From Porticoccaceae bacterium (GTDB lineage Bacteria; Pseudomonadota; Gammaproteobacteria; Pseudomonadales; Porticoccaceae): a stretch of 27,180 nucleotides of DNA. The notes below the pieces were generated by a model. It was not told the DNA's origin, did no database searches, and saw only the letters and a program-made list of their open reading frames with translations. Of this stretch, positions 1 through 7,554 are shown one piece after another. Position 1 is the stretch's first letter; the number at the start of each line of letters is the position of its first letter. Made by a program: the position numbers and the translations under genes. Where the stretch lies: the NCBI GenBank assembly GCA_017858295.1, contig JAFMBU010000008.1:1-27180 (forward strand), in the 5' to 3' direction.

Positions 1-22
1 TAGGGACAAAAAGACAAGTTAA

Positions 23-99
23 GGGCCCTTAGCTCAGTTGGTTAGAGCATCCGACTCATAATCGGCAGGTCCCGTGTTCAAGTCACGGAGGGCCCACCA
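23..99 (+). tRNA. tRNA with anticodon CAU, probably tRNA-Ile2 (lysidine type)
   Basis: A complete 77-nt cloverleaf with encoded CCA. The acceptor stem of seven pairs is perfect, the T stem CCGUG/CACGG is perfect, and the anticodon loop CUCAUAA puts CAU at 57-59. CAU can be elongator Met, initiator Met or Ile2. The pairs C4-G69, C5-G68, U12-A23 and C29-G41 and discriminator A73 fit the known TilS and isoleucyl-tRNA synthetase identity elements of E. coli tRNA-Ile2, and differ from elongator tRNA-Met (U4-A69 there). It would then read AUA after TilS converts C34 to lysidine. The 27-43 position is a U/C mismatch. Gene finders often label such genes tRNA-Met, so the isotype is an inference from base pairs. 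Confidence 0.93.
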
Positions 100-104
100 A
101 TTCA

Positions 105-142
105 CCAGCCACGCGTCTTTTCAATACAAGACGCGTGGCTGG
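105..142. repeat. Perfect 15-bp inverted repeat just after the tRNA
   Basis: Arms CCAGCCACGCGTCTT (105-119) and AAGACGCGTGGCTGG (128-142) match perfectly around an 8-nt loop. It starts 6 nt after the tRNA CCA end. No T-run follows on either strand, so it is not a classical intrinsic terminator. It may stop or stabilise the tRNA precursor for 3' processing. The remainder of the gene-free stretch (143-402) is AT-rich and shows no convincing gene. Confidence 0.75.
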
Positions 143-355
143 ACCTAAAATACGTAAATCTACTCATCCCTTAAATCGCACCCAAGACCTCACCCACCGC
201 AAAACAACGCCAGCAGTCAACTTAATTCACAAAAGTATAGACACGTCCCCAAAAATCAGTAATATTTATTCAAATTCGACTAACGACAGATTTCCTCGCA
301 AGAAAACAGCCTCTTTAGCCATTTTATAGTTTCTTTAGGGGACAAATACTAACTG

Positions 356-368
356 TACTGAATCAGTA
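356..368. promoter_or_regulatory. Short dyad upstream of the LuxR-type gene
   Basis: TACTGAATCAGTA is a perfect 6-bp inverted repeat around a single A. It lies about 35 nt before the ATG at 403, where an operator could sit. No clear -35/-10 pair was identified beside it. It does not resemble the 20-bp lux box, so its role is only a guess. Confidence 0.25.
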
Positions 369-402
369 AATAACCATTACCTGAAGAAGTGAAAACAAAG
401 TC

Positions 403-1011
403 ATGCCCAGTGAAAGCAACAATATCATTGTCGTAAAAATCCTCGGCGCCCCAGCTGCGAGTCTAGAGGCAATTCCCGAGATCAATACTCAAGTCTTGAG
501 TGACAACATAGCCACCATGAGCCTGACGCCCAATTTTAACTTTTTTAAGCTTAAGGCCCGTAACCAGGTTAAAAGCAAAAATAGAATTTCGAAATTGACC
601 GTGCTCAATCTGATTTTCGACGACTCGTCGGAGTCAAGAGCTGTCCAACCACCCAGTCAAATTGGCCATGATAAGTTGAGCTTTATCAACCAAAAGCAAC
701 TATCAAATTTCGAAGAGTTCAGCAGTTTTGTCATCGCGTTAGTTCTACCTGAGCTTCCGCTGCCAAAAGACTTTTGGATTCCAGTTGAATCTCTATTAAC
801 TAGGCGAGAGTGGGAGATTTTACAGCTGGTATATCAGGGCCACTCAAGTAAACAAATTGCTGAGGCTCGACAATTAAGCCATAGAACAGTTGAATTACAC
901 CGCCAAAACTGTTCTCAAAAACTCGGCCCGATTACCCCTATCCTACTTGCTTCGCTATTTTCAAACAGTGTCTTAGAAACCTATTCTTGGGCTAATTCTC
1001 AGCTTAAATAG
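403..1011 (+). CDS. Orphan LuxR-type helix-turn-helix protein
   Basis: A 202-residue protein whose residues 131-186 form a LuxR/GerE-type DNA-binding domain. It begins LLTRREWEILQLV, followed by a recognition-helix segment (SHRTVELHRQN) and the terminal QKLG. Residues 1-130 match no domain I recognise: there is no receiver domain, PAS domain or evident autoinducer-binding domain, and no membrane segment. It is probably a cytoplasmic transcription regulator with an unknown input. The start has only a weak GAAG-like ribosome site. Composition is more AT-rich than the neighbouring genes. It stands alone between the tRNA and a convergent lipoprotein gene, so its targets cannot be inferred. The HTH assignment is firm; the rest is open. 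Confidence 0.82.
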   Translation: MPSESNNIIVVKILGAPAASLEAIPEINTQVLSDNIATMSLTPNFNFFKLKARNQVKSKNRISKLTVLNLIFDDSSESRAVQPPSQIGHDKLSFINQKQLSNFEEFSSFVIALVLPELPLPKDFWIPVESLLTRREWEILQLVYQGHSSKQIAEARQLSHRTVELHRQNCSQKLGPITPILLASLFSNSVLETYSWANSQLK

Positions 1012-1095
1012 CTATCCAATTAAACTCCTGACTAGAACGCCCCAGAAAAGGCACCCAGTCACTTCTCAATCAGCTTACAACCAACAGAGCTAAGT

Positions 1096-3141
1096 TTAAA
1101 AAGGTCCGTCCTGACTCTCGGGAGAGCTCCATAGGGCAGACCAAACCACTGTGCCATCGATATAAAACACCGCATCACCATCAAATACCGCACGCTGGCG
1201 ACTGTCCCACCACTGCTCTGTTGTCGCCACAATCTGCCCAACCTCGACAATCGAAGCGTCTGCTGGACGATCTTTGCTGTCGATTTCAAATAGGAACAAA
1301 CGTCGCTCTTCACTGTAAACAGACTCATCCGAATAGAAACTCAGGGAGACAGGCACAGAAAATCGATCAGTGGTCTCATTGACCGCCTGATAGGTAAACG
1401 CATGGCGATTGTAGCGGGCTTCTGAATAGCTCCAGTTTGCACCGGGGCTGAGGCTTGTGGAACCTAGCGAAAAAGGGGCCGTCAGAGAGGCCACATTAAA
1501 CAGTTCGAGTTTCACCAGTCCCTGCTCATCCTGCCCCAAACCGAGCAGCAGCTCATCATTAACCGGGTGCAGGAAATCTGAGAAACCGGTAACGCTAAGC
1601 TCTCCCGCAATAAGTGGATCTAGCGGATCGGAGAGGTCGAGAACATAGAGCGGATCTATACGCTCAAAAGTCACCAAATAGAGCTTATCTCCAAAAAAGC
1701 GTACGCCATAGAGATCTTCATTGGGCTTGCCTATGGCGGCAGTGCGCTCAGCATTGGGCAGGGTTGCCACCAGATTGAATTCCGGCTTATCGGTTGCCAA
1801 CTTAAGTATTGAGAGCTGATGATCAATCCGATCTTCTGCGTTGGCCGTGCGCTGACTGGTGACTAGACGCAGATAGCCCTCATGTTCATTGATACGAAAA
1901 TCCCTGTTGCCACTGAGTGCCAGTGCACCATCGACCACGCCAGAACCGAGATACTTGAGCTCAGCTGATAGGGAATAGCTGTGCACCAGAGTCCGTGAAT
2001 CGGTCTCAGCGTAATCAACCTGGGTCAGATAGATCGCATTGCCACTCACATAGATTCCCGACGTGGGCTCTAGGTAGCAAACGGCATTAGCCACTGACTG
2101 GCTTGCCAGATCAACGGCGATAAGCATTGTCATGGTTGGAAAGGCAGAGCTCTGCGGCGCAAGACTGTTTTCGCTATCGGTTACCCGGCAGTCAGAGGCG
2201 CTAAGCAGCGGACTTTCGACACCATTAATCGACATGTTGGGCAGAATATCCTCAGGCACCAGGGCATCTAGTAGGGTTTCATTTTCTGTTGCCTGGAGAC
2301 TATCCGGATAATAGTTATAACTCACGACCTCGGGAGTATGACGGGCCACCAGGTAAACCATATCCCCCTGTCTGCGACTACTGACAAAGCCACCCTGAAA
2401 CTCGAGTTGCAGCTGTCTATCCGGATTACTTGTATCGGTTATATCGTAAATATCTAACGCCGTGGTCTGCCCTGCCCAGAGCGATGGATCGTCAAAGGAA
2501 TCGCCAAACAGTCCCCACCAGCCACTACTGCTAATCGAAATTAACTGGTTATCATTGGTATACAGACCTTCAACGGTCCGGCTGCCACTGAGGGGGATAG
2601 TGCTCACCTCAGTGGCCTTGGCTGTCTCAGGATCAGTGGAGAGTATGCGTATACTGCGTTCTTCATTTACGCTGGGAGCGGGCATTGAATCTGCAGCTAG
2701 ACTGTCGTCCTCCAAAGAAGGCTCGATAAACGCTATATCATCTACTATAAAGCAGCAGTCCATCCCACGGCTCGGTGCAATAAATAGATGATCGCCATCG
2801 TATTTTACATAGTCGTGCTCATCGACGCTGGCTTCCAATGTATAGGTGGTGGTAAAACTATCACTGCTGGCGGGCGCCGAGCTCTCCATATCCATGGCGA
2901 CCCCATCGGCCATATCAACAGTGGCGGCTTTAGCCACATTATCAGTCGCTACCTGGGTAAATCCCTGTCGCACTCTGTCCAGTAGCTGACTTTGGCTCTC
3001 CACTTCGATCAGCAGTCCCTGGGGCGTGGGCTGAATGACCGGCGGTTCAGTGGTTTGCGGCGCTGAGGAACCACCACCGCCTCCGCAAGAGACTATTATC
3101 ATCGTCAATGGAATGAACGCGAATTGGGATATTTTTTTCAT
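1096..3141 (-). CDS. Beta-propeller domain lipoprotein (COG4880/PF09826-like)
   Basis: I place the start at the ATG at 3141 because the protein then opens with a classic lipoprotein signal, MKKISQFAFIPLTMIIVSC, with the lipid-bearing Cys at residue 19 followed by a run of Gly. A longer frame to 3252 adds 37 residues without signal character. This gives 681 residues, anchored in the envelope. The stretch VDEHDYVKYDG (106-116) and the following alternation of short beta strands resemble the secreted beta-propeller family distantly related to WD-40 proteins. Later segments repeatedly read as 'value, then display' strands (for example YLRLVTSQ, LYLVTFERI, YVLDLSDP), as in propeller blades. No catalytic residues are evident and the function of the family is not known to me. 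It is divergent from the multiheme cytochrome gene, with 186 bp between them. Confidence 0.8.
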   Translation of the reverse strand: MKKISQFAFIPLTMIIVSCGGGGGSSAPQTTEPPVIQPTPQGLLIEVESQSQLLDRVRQGFTQVATDNVAKAATVDMADGVAMDMESSAPASSDSFTTTYTLEASVDEHDYVKYDGDHLFIAPSRGMDCCFIVDDIAFIEPSLEDDSLAADSMPAPSVNEERSIRILSTDPETAKATEVSTIPLSGSRTVEGLYTNDNQLISISSSGWWGLFGDSFDDPSLWAGQTTALDIYDITDTSNPDRQLQLEFQGGFVSSRRQGDMVYLVARHTPEVVSYNYYPDSLQATENETLLDALVPEDILPNMSINGVESPLLSASDCRVTDSENSLAPQSSAFPTMTMLIAVDLASQSVANAVCYLEPTSGIYVSGNAIYLTQVDYAETDSRTLVHSYSLSAELKYLGSGVVDGALALSGNRDFRINEHEGYLRLVTSQRTANAEDRIDHQLSILKLATDKPEFNLVATLPNAERTAAIGKPNEDLYGVRFFGDKLYLVTFERIDPLYVLDLSDPLDPLIAGELSVTGFSDFLHPVNDELLLGLGQDEQGLVKLELFNVASLTAPFSLGSTSLSPGANWSYSEARYNRHAFTYQAVNETTDRFSVPVSLSFYSDESVYSEERRLFLFEIDSKDRPADASIVEVGQIVATTEQWWDSRQRAVFDGDAVFYIDGTVVWSALWSSPESQDGPF

Positions 3142-3175
3142 TATTATTCTCAAATAAGCTTGCGGGCCAGTGTAT

Positions 3176-3202
3176 TCAAGTTTACCTACAGCTTCAACTT
3201 GA
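3176..3202. promoter_or_regulatory. Inverted repeat in the divergent intergenic region
   Basis: TCAAGTT (3176-3182) and AACTTGA (3196-3202) form a 7-bp inverted repeat with a 13-nt gap, between the divergent lipoprotein and cytochrome genes. It lies 35 bp before the lipoprotein start, so it could be a shared operator. No strong sigma-70 elements were found around it. Confidence 0.2.
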
Positions 3203-3327
3203 GGCGAAATCCTTGGTATGCAAAAGACATTCTCATAGCGGTGCTCGCTCAAGGTACTTTAAATGGCAACCGCAGAATCAAATCGCTAAACTGCAACTAC
3301 GCCGTTGACCAAAAATGATCAGTAAAA

Positions 3328-5622
3328 ATGAATCCACCGACCCGCGCCAGTTTTATCTATCGCCTTACGCTTATTATCACTGGAACTCTGCTGATAGCGT
3401 TTATTGGCGCTGCGATTATGAGCCCAAAGGCACCCACTGATCCGCTCACCATTACCGGCACAGCTGTAAATAGTAGCGACAACGCTTACCTCGGCAGCAA
3501 CAGCTGCGCAGGCTGCCATACAGAAGCCTTCCAGAATTGGCAGGGCTCTCACCATGACCAGGCCATGCAGCACGCCACAGCGGCCACGGTCAAAGGCGAC
3601 TTCAATAACAGCCTATTCGAGGCGCCCGGCAATAACGCCCTATTTTCGAAAAAAGCCGATGGCTTTTATGCGCGCCTGGCAGGCACTGATGGGCAGGTCA
3701 GTGAACACAAAATTCTCTACACCTTTGGCACTGAACCTCTGCAGCAATATTTGGTGGCGTTTCCCGATGGCCGCCTTCAGCAACTTCCGGTGGCCTGGAA
3801 TACCCTTACCAACCAATGGTTTGATCCGCAGCCAGAGTTACTGGCACAACCAGGTGAGTGGGTGCACTGGTCTGAGGGGGGCAAAAACTGGAACAGTATG
3901 TGTGCCGACTGTCACAGCAACAATGTCGAGAAGAACTTCGATATCGCCAGCAATAGCTACAGCACCACTGTTACTGAGCTAGATGTGGGCTGCGAGTCCT
4001 GCCATGGCCCAGGTCGCGATCATGTTGCGGCAGTGAGCTCGGCAGATTTTAATGCCACTCTAGATAAACTGCATATCAGCATGAGAGTCGGAGAGGACTC
4101 ACAGGCAGTGGTGGATCAGTGCGGTCGCTGTCACGCCCGGCGCCAGCAACTGACTACAAAATTTGAACATGGCAGCAGCCAACTGCTGGATCACTATTTG
4201 CCGCAACTGCTAATACCGCCCACCTATCACAGCGATGGTCAGATTCTCGATGAGGTATTTGTCTACGGTTCTTTTGTGCAGAGCAAAATGTATCACTCCG
4301 GCGTCGGCTGTGTGGACTGCCACCAACCCCACAGCGTTAAGCTTAAAGCCGAGGGCAACCAGCTCTGTGTCGGCTGCCACAGCAGTGAGCAGTTTGATAC
4401 ACCCGAGCATCACCACCATAGTGCGAATCTAGCCCAGCCAATAGGTAGCCATAAGCCTCAGGGAAGCCAGTGTATCGACTGCCATATGCCGGGGCGGCTC
4501 TATATGGGCAATGATTATCGCCGCGATCATAGCTTTCGCATTCCCCGACCAGATCTGACGATTGCCCATGGCACCCCCAATGCCTGTAATGATTGCCACA
4601 CCAAAGAGTCCGCCGACTGGGCTGCGGAAAAAGTCGAACAGTGGTTTGGCCCCGAACGGCCGGCGCATTTTTCTGAAATCCTCAGTGCCGCGGCCAGTCA
4701 ACCCAACGACTCCGTTGAGCCATTGGTGTCCCTGTTGAATGATCTCTCCCAGCCGGCCATTGCCCGCGCCACAGCTGCCTCTTTGCTGGCCCCCAATATC
4801 TCACTGCCAGTGGTTGAGCGCGCGCTGACTAGGGCCAGCAGCGATACCAGTGCCCTATTGCGAAACACTTCGCTCAGGAGTCTCAATGGCAGCGCCAATA
4901 AGGTTGGCCCCCTATTCGAAGGCCTTAACGATCCTGTTCGAGCAGTGCGCATAGCCGCCGCTGAAGGGCTGGTTGATGTGCCGGAAAATCGAATACCAGA
5001 TGGGCTAACTGATGCCTTTAGTCGAGCAAACAAAGAGTATCTGACCTCAATGCTGGTCAATGCTGACTTTCCCTCTGGCCGTATGCGTATGGCGCTGGAC
5101 CAGCATCGTCGCGGAAATCTTAGCAGGGCTGAGGAAGAGTATTTGGCAGTATTAAAAATCGATACAGGCTATAACGCGGCGCGCATGAATCTGGCGCAAC
5201 TCTATTACAGCCAAGGAAAACTAAGCGATACAGAAAATCTGTACCGAACAGTGATTGAGCGGGAGCCAGAGGCCAGCGACGCGCACTATTCACTGGGGCT
5301 ATTGATGGCCGAGCAGGGAGATTACCAGCAGGCGGCAGTGTCATTGAAGGCGGCAGCCACCACTGGCAGTAACCCCCGAGCCTGGTACAACCTTGCAGTG
5401 CTGCACCAGCAGTCTGGAGAATTACTGGAAGCAGAGAAAGCCTATCTTGCAGCCCTGCAATTAATGCCCGGCGATACTGATTTTATCAATGGCCTAGTGA
5501 GTCTTTATGGGCAACAGCGGCAATGGATAAAAGCCCTGCAGCTAATTGATCGGGCACTGGTCAATGACCCTACAAATCTCAGCCTACGGCAATTGAAGCG
5601 AGCCGTAACTCAACGCCTCTAA
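3328..5622 (+). CDS. Octaheme c-type cytochrome with HEAT-like and TPR repeats
   Basis: A 764-residue protein with one N-terminal hydrophobic segment (about 9-31), acting as a signal or anchor that places the rest in the periplasm. Eight CXXCH heme-binding motifs start at residues 60, 192, 222, 265, 328, 347, 382 and 420. The first part resembles the cytochrome c554/c-prime type of multiheme fold. Residues about 455-560 look like HEAT-type helical repeats and 585-760 hold about five TPRs. The family is common in environmental bacteria and is inferred to move electrons in the periplasm, with the repeats docking a partner; no partner oxidoreductase lies beside it. The ATG at 3328 lacks a strong ribosome site but is the only start before the membrane segment. 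The heme motifs make the class certain; the electron donor and acceptor are unknown. Confidence 0.9.
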   Translation: MNPPTRASFIYRLTLIITGTLLIAFIGAAIMSPKAPTDPLTITGTAVNSSDNAYLGSNSCAGCHTEAFQNWQGSHHDQAMQHATAATVKGDFNNSLFEAPGNNALFSKKADGFYARLAGTDGQVSEHKILYTFGTEPLQQYLVAFPDGRLQQLPVAWNTLTNQWFDPQPELLAQPGEWVHWSEGGKNWNSMCADCHSNNVEKNFDIASNSYSTTVTELDVGCESCHGPGRDHVAAVSSADFNATLDKLHISMRVGEDSQAVVDQCGRCHARRQQLTTKFEHGSSQLLDHYLPQLLIPPTYHSDGQILDEVFVYGSFVQSKMYHSGVGCVDCHQPHSVKLKAEGNQLCVGCHSSEQFDTPEHHHHSANLAQPIGSHKPQGSQCIDCHMPGRLYMGNDYRRDHSFRIPRPDLTIAHGTPNACNDCHTKESADWAAEKVEQWFGPERPAHFSEILSAAASQPNDSVEPLVSLLNDLSQPAIARATAASLLAPNISLPVVERALTRASSDTSALLRNTSLRSLNGSANKVGPLFEGLNDPVRAVRIAAAEGLVDVPENRIPDGLTDAFSRANKEYLTSMLVNADFPSGRMRMALDQHRRGNLSRAEEEYLAVLKIDTGYNAARMNLAQLYYSQGKLSDTENLYRTVIEREPEASDAHYSLGLLMAEQGDYQQAAVSLKAAATTGSNPRAWYNLAVLHQQSGELLEAEKAYLAALQLMPGDTDFINGLVSLYGQQRQWIKALQLIDRALVNDPTNLSLRQLKRAVTQRL

Positions 5623-5647
5623 AGGCTTGGACGGCCAATACTGACAA

Positions 5648-7330
5648 CTACTTCAATACAGCTGCGGCCCTCTCAAATAGGTTGCCGGCATGGTTCATCA
5701 CATGAAAAACAATGCTCTGCTCATGGGAGCCTGTGACCAGATGGGCGCCGGGGCCAATCCCATAAACCGCCACATCCTCACCACCGTGAGTTTCCCCCTC
5801 TAGCGGCACCAGCACTTCCTGATGAAAACCCCTGGCCTGAGTATCTATAGCGGTTAAATCCTGACGCCCCGCCAGTGACTTGCTGTAATAGGCCATATCG
5901 GCATTGCTCTCATCACCCAAGTCGCGAAATCCAAGACCATTGGTATAACCCAAGGTAGTGTATGGCAGTCCGTCGTCATCGAGTGCGGGCTTGTCTGACC
6001 CCACATTTACGACCTTACCCAGAATCGGATTGCCCCGCCTTGGATAACCGGCCATGGTAAAGACATGACTGTGGTCGGCGGTGACAATAATCAGCGTATC
6101 TTCGCGACTGGTGGCATCCAGTGCAGCCTGAACTGCATGGGATAACTCAACGGTATCGCTCAAGGCAGCAAAGGCACTGTTGGCATGATGGCCGTGATCA
6201 ATGCGCCCAGCTTCCACCATCAAGAAAAAGCCCTGCTCATTGTTGTCGAGAATATCGATCGCCTTGGCGGTCATCTGGGTCAGCGAGGGTTCACCTGCAA
6301 GGTCATTCTTACGGTCGGCCTCATAGCGCATCTCCGACTCATTAAATAGACCCAATAAATTCTCACTACTGTTGCTGTCAACAGCATCGAAACCGGCCTG
6401 ATCAATCACATAGTCGCCTCTGGGATAGAGCGCTTGCCACTCTTGCACCAGATTGCGACTGTCGTTGCGGTCGCCCTCTACTGAGCTACGGGCGTCGCGG
6501 CTATTGGCTGCAGGATCATTGGGCAAAAATTCCCGGCGTCCACCGCCAAGGGCGACCTCAATGCCGTCTACATCAATACCCGGATAGCGGGCCTCGAGAT
6601 TGCGCTCAAAATTAACCAGCTGCGAGGCAATATCTTCACAGCCAGCGGCGATGGCCGCAGCCGGCATCATCGAGGGATTTTCCCAATCGCGATCGGCAGA
6701 CTTGGCGTAGGTTGCAGCAGGTGTAGCGTGAGTAATTCGTGCAGTGGAGACAATGCCAGTGGACAGCCCTGCAATCTCGGCCAGTTCCAGCGCGGTAAAT
6801 AACTGGTTGCCAGCAGCCGACTCACAGTCACCTTTGCGGGTGTTTTCGTCGAGACCAATAACCCCAATATTGGTTTTAACGCCGCTAACTAGAGCGGTCA
6901 TAGTGCCCGCCGAATCCGCTGTTTGGGCATCGACATTGTAGGTTTTCGATAGGCCTACAAAGGGAAACTTGCCGAAGCTAAGACTGTTCTCCTCGCCAGA
7001 CATACCCTGCTGCTGCCCCTGAAAAATACGCGCGGCAGTAACAGTGGTAACACCCATACCGTCGCCGACAAAGAGAATAATATTCTTTGCTGAGCCCGCC
7101 TGCAGGGCCAAGCGCTGAGCCTGCTTATTGGTCTCCGCGACCGCTGCAGCAGATTCCTTGTACCATTTATTATCAGTGACACTCAGCAGTGCCTCGGGCG
7201 CAGCCCGCGATGCCTCTGGAGATGGGGAAACTGCTGTACCTGTTGGATTACATCCGATTAATAGCAGCCCAACTAGACTTAGGGCAGATCGGGTAACGTA
7301 GCGGAGCTGTGATTGGGCAAACTTGGGCAT
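5648..7330 (-). CDS. Lipoprotein alkaline phosphatase (PhoA family)
   Basis: A 560-residue phosphomonoesterase. The N terminus is a lipoprotein signal ending LLLIGC (lipid Cys 27), so the enzyme is membrane-tethered in the envelope and would release phosphate from organic esters. Visible motifs are VGDGMG (88-93, metal Asp 90), the nucleophile in TADSAGT (Ser 140), HATPAA (201-206), EAGRIDHGHH (373-382), TADHSH (417-422) and ETHGGED (513-519), which together supply the metal and phosphate ligands. The positions equivalent to E. coli Asp153 and Lys328 are His 201 and His 379, as in animal enzymes. It is convergent with the cytochrome gene with 25 bp between stops. No Pho box was identified upstream, so phosphate control is not shown. 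Confidence 0.95.
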   Translation of the reverse strand: MPKFAQSQLRYVTRSALSLVGLLLIGCNPTGTAVSPSPEASRAAPEALLSVTDNKWYKESAAAVAETNKQAQRLALQAGSAKNIILFVGDGMGVTTVTAARIFQGQQQGMSGEENSLSFGKFPFVGLSKTYNVDAQTADSAGTMTALVSGVKTNIGVIGLDENTRKGDCESAAGNQLFTALELAEIAGLSTGIVSTARITHATPAATYAKSADRDWENPSMMPAAAIAAGCEDIASQLVNFERNLEARYPGIDVDGIEVALGGGRREFLPNDPAANSRDARSSVEGDRNDSRNLVQEWQALYPRGDYVIDQAGFDAVDSNSSENLLGLFNESEMRYEADRKNDLAGEPSLTQMTAKAIDILDNNEQGFFLMVEAGRIDHGHHANSAFAALSDTVELSHAVQAALDATSREDTLIIVTADHSHVFTMAGYPRRGNPILGKVVNVGSDKPALDDDGLPYTTLGYTNGLGFRDLGDESNADMAYYSKSLAGRQDLTAIDTQARGFHQEVLVPLEGETHGGEDVAVYGIGPGAHLVTGSHEQSIVFHVMNHAGNLFERAAAVLK

Positions 7331-7335
7331 AGTCT

Positions 7336-7521
7336 TTATTCTGTCTCGACGGTTATTGGCAGAGAGCCATCAACATTTCTCGCAGCAGTCTGATATTGAA
7401 TACTATTTATAAAACCAGCCATAAAGCCGCCTATAAGATCATCGGTTAAATAGTATTGGAAACAGTAGCATGGCGTACATGACTCAAAAAGCGAGCCCAT
7501 AAACGCGTATTCTCTCTGCAC
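7336..7521 (-). CDS. Possible small ORF of 54-61 residues before the phosphatase gene
   Basis: An open frame from a GTG at 7521 (or an ATG at 7500) stops 5 nt before the phosphatase ATG. The product has three Cys in a short cluster (SCTPCYC) and a Gly-rich mildly hydrophobic middle (LIGGFMAGF), but matches no family I know. A GAGAG element lies 11 nt before the ATG at 7500. It may be a leader peptide coupled to the phosphatase gene or only a chance frame. If it is not a gene, the 221 bp between 7330 and 7552 is simply leader DNA. Confidence 0.22.
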   Translation of the reverse strand: MQREYAFMGSLFESCTPCYCFQYYLTDDLIGGFMAGFINSIQYQTAARNVDGSLPITVETE

Positions 7522-7542
7522 GTTTACAACAATTTTTTTGGA

Positions 7543-7554
7543 TAAGGCGCCTTA
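7543..7554. repeat. 12-bp perfect palindrome at the end of the deacylase gene
   Basis: TAAGGCGCCTTA is self-complementary with no loop and includes the TAA stop of the deacylase gene. A run of seven T (plus strand) sits close by, at 7533-7539, but on the wrong side to make a minus-strand terminator. A protein-binding dyad is possible. Confidence 0.35.

Noticed and set aside
135..329. Open frame of 64 residues after the tRNA
   Set aside because: It begins inside the hairpin arm, lacks a ribosome site and has a low-complexity, Thr/Ser/Lys/Asn-rich composition with no family resemblance.
23..1011. tRNA-linked integrated element
   Set aside because: No integrase gene is present and I saw no second copy of the tRNA 3' end in the window.
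3142..3252. N-terminal extension of the beta-propeller protein
   Set aside because: It would put 37 non-signal residues before a perfect lipoprotein signal peptide.
4210..5060. Several antisense frames within the cytochrome gene
   Set aside because: They mirror the strongly biased codons of the real gene and have no supporting start signals.
5623..5647. Terminator between the convergent cytochrome and phosphatase genes
   Set aside because: Only a 4-bp stem (TTGG/CCAA) is visible and there is no T-run.
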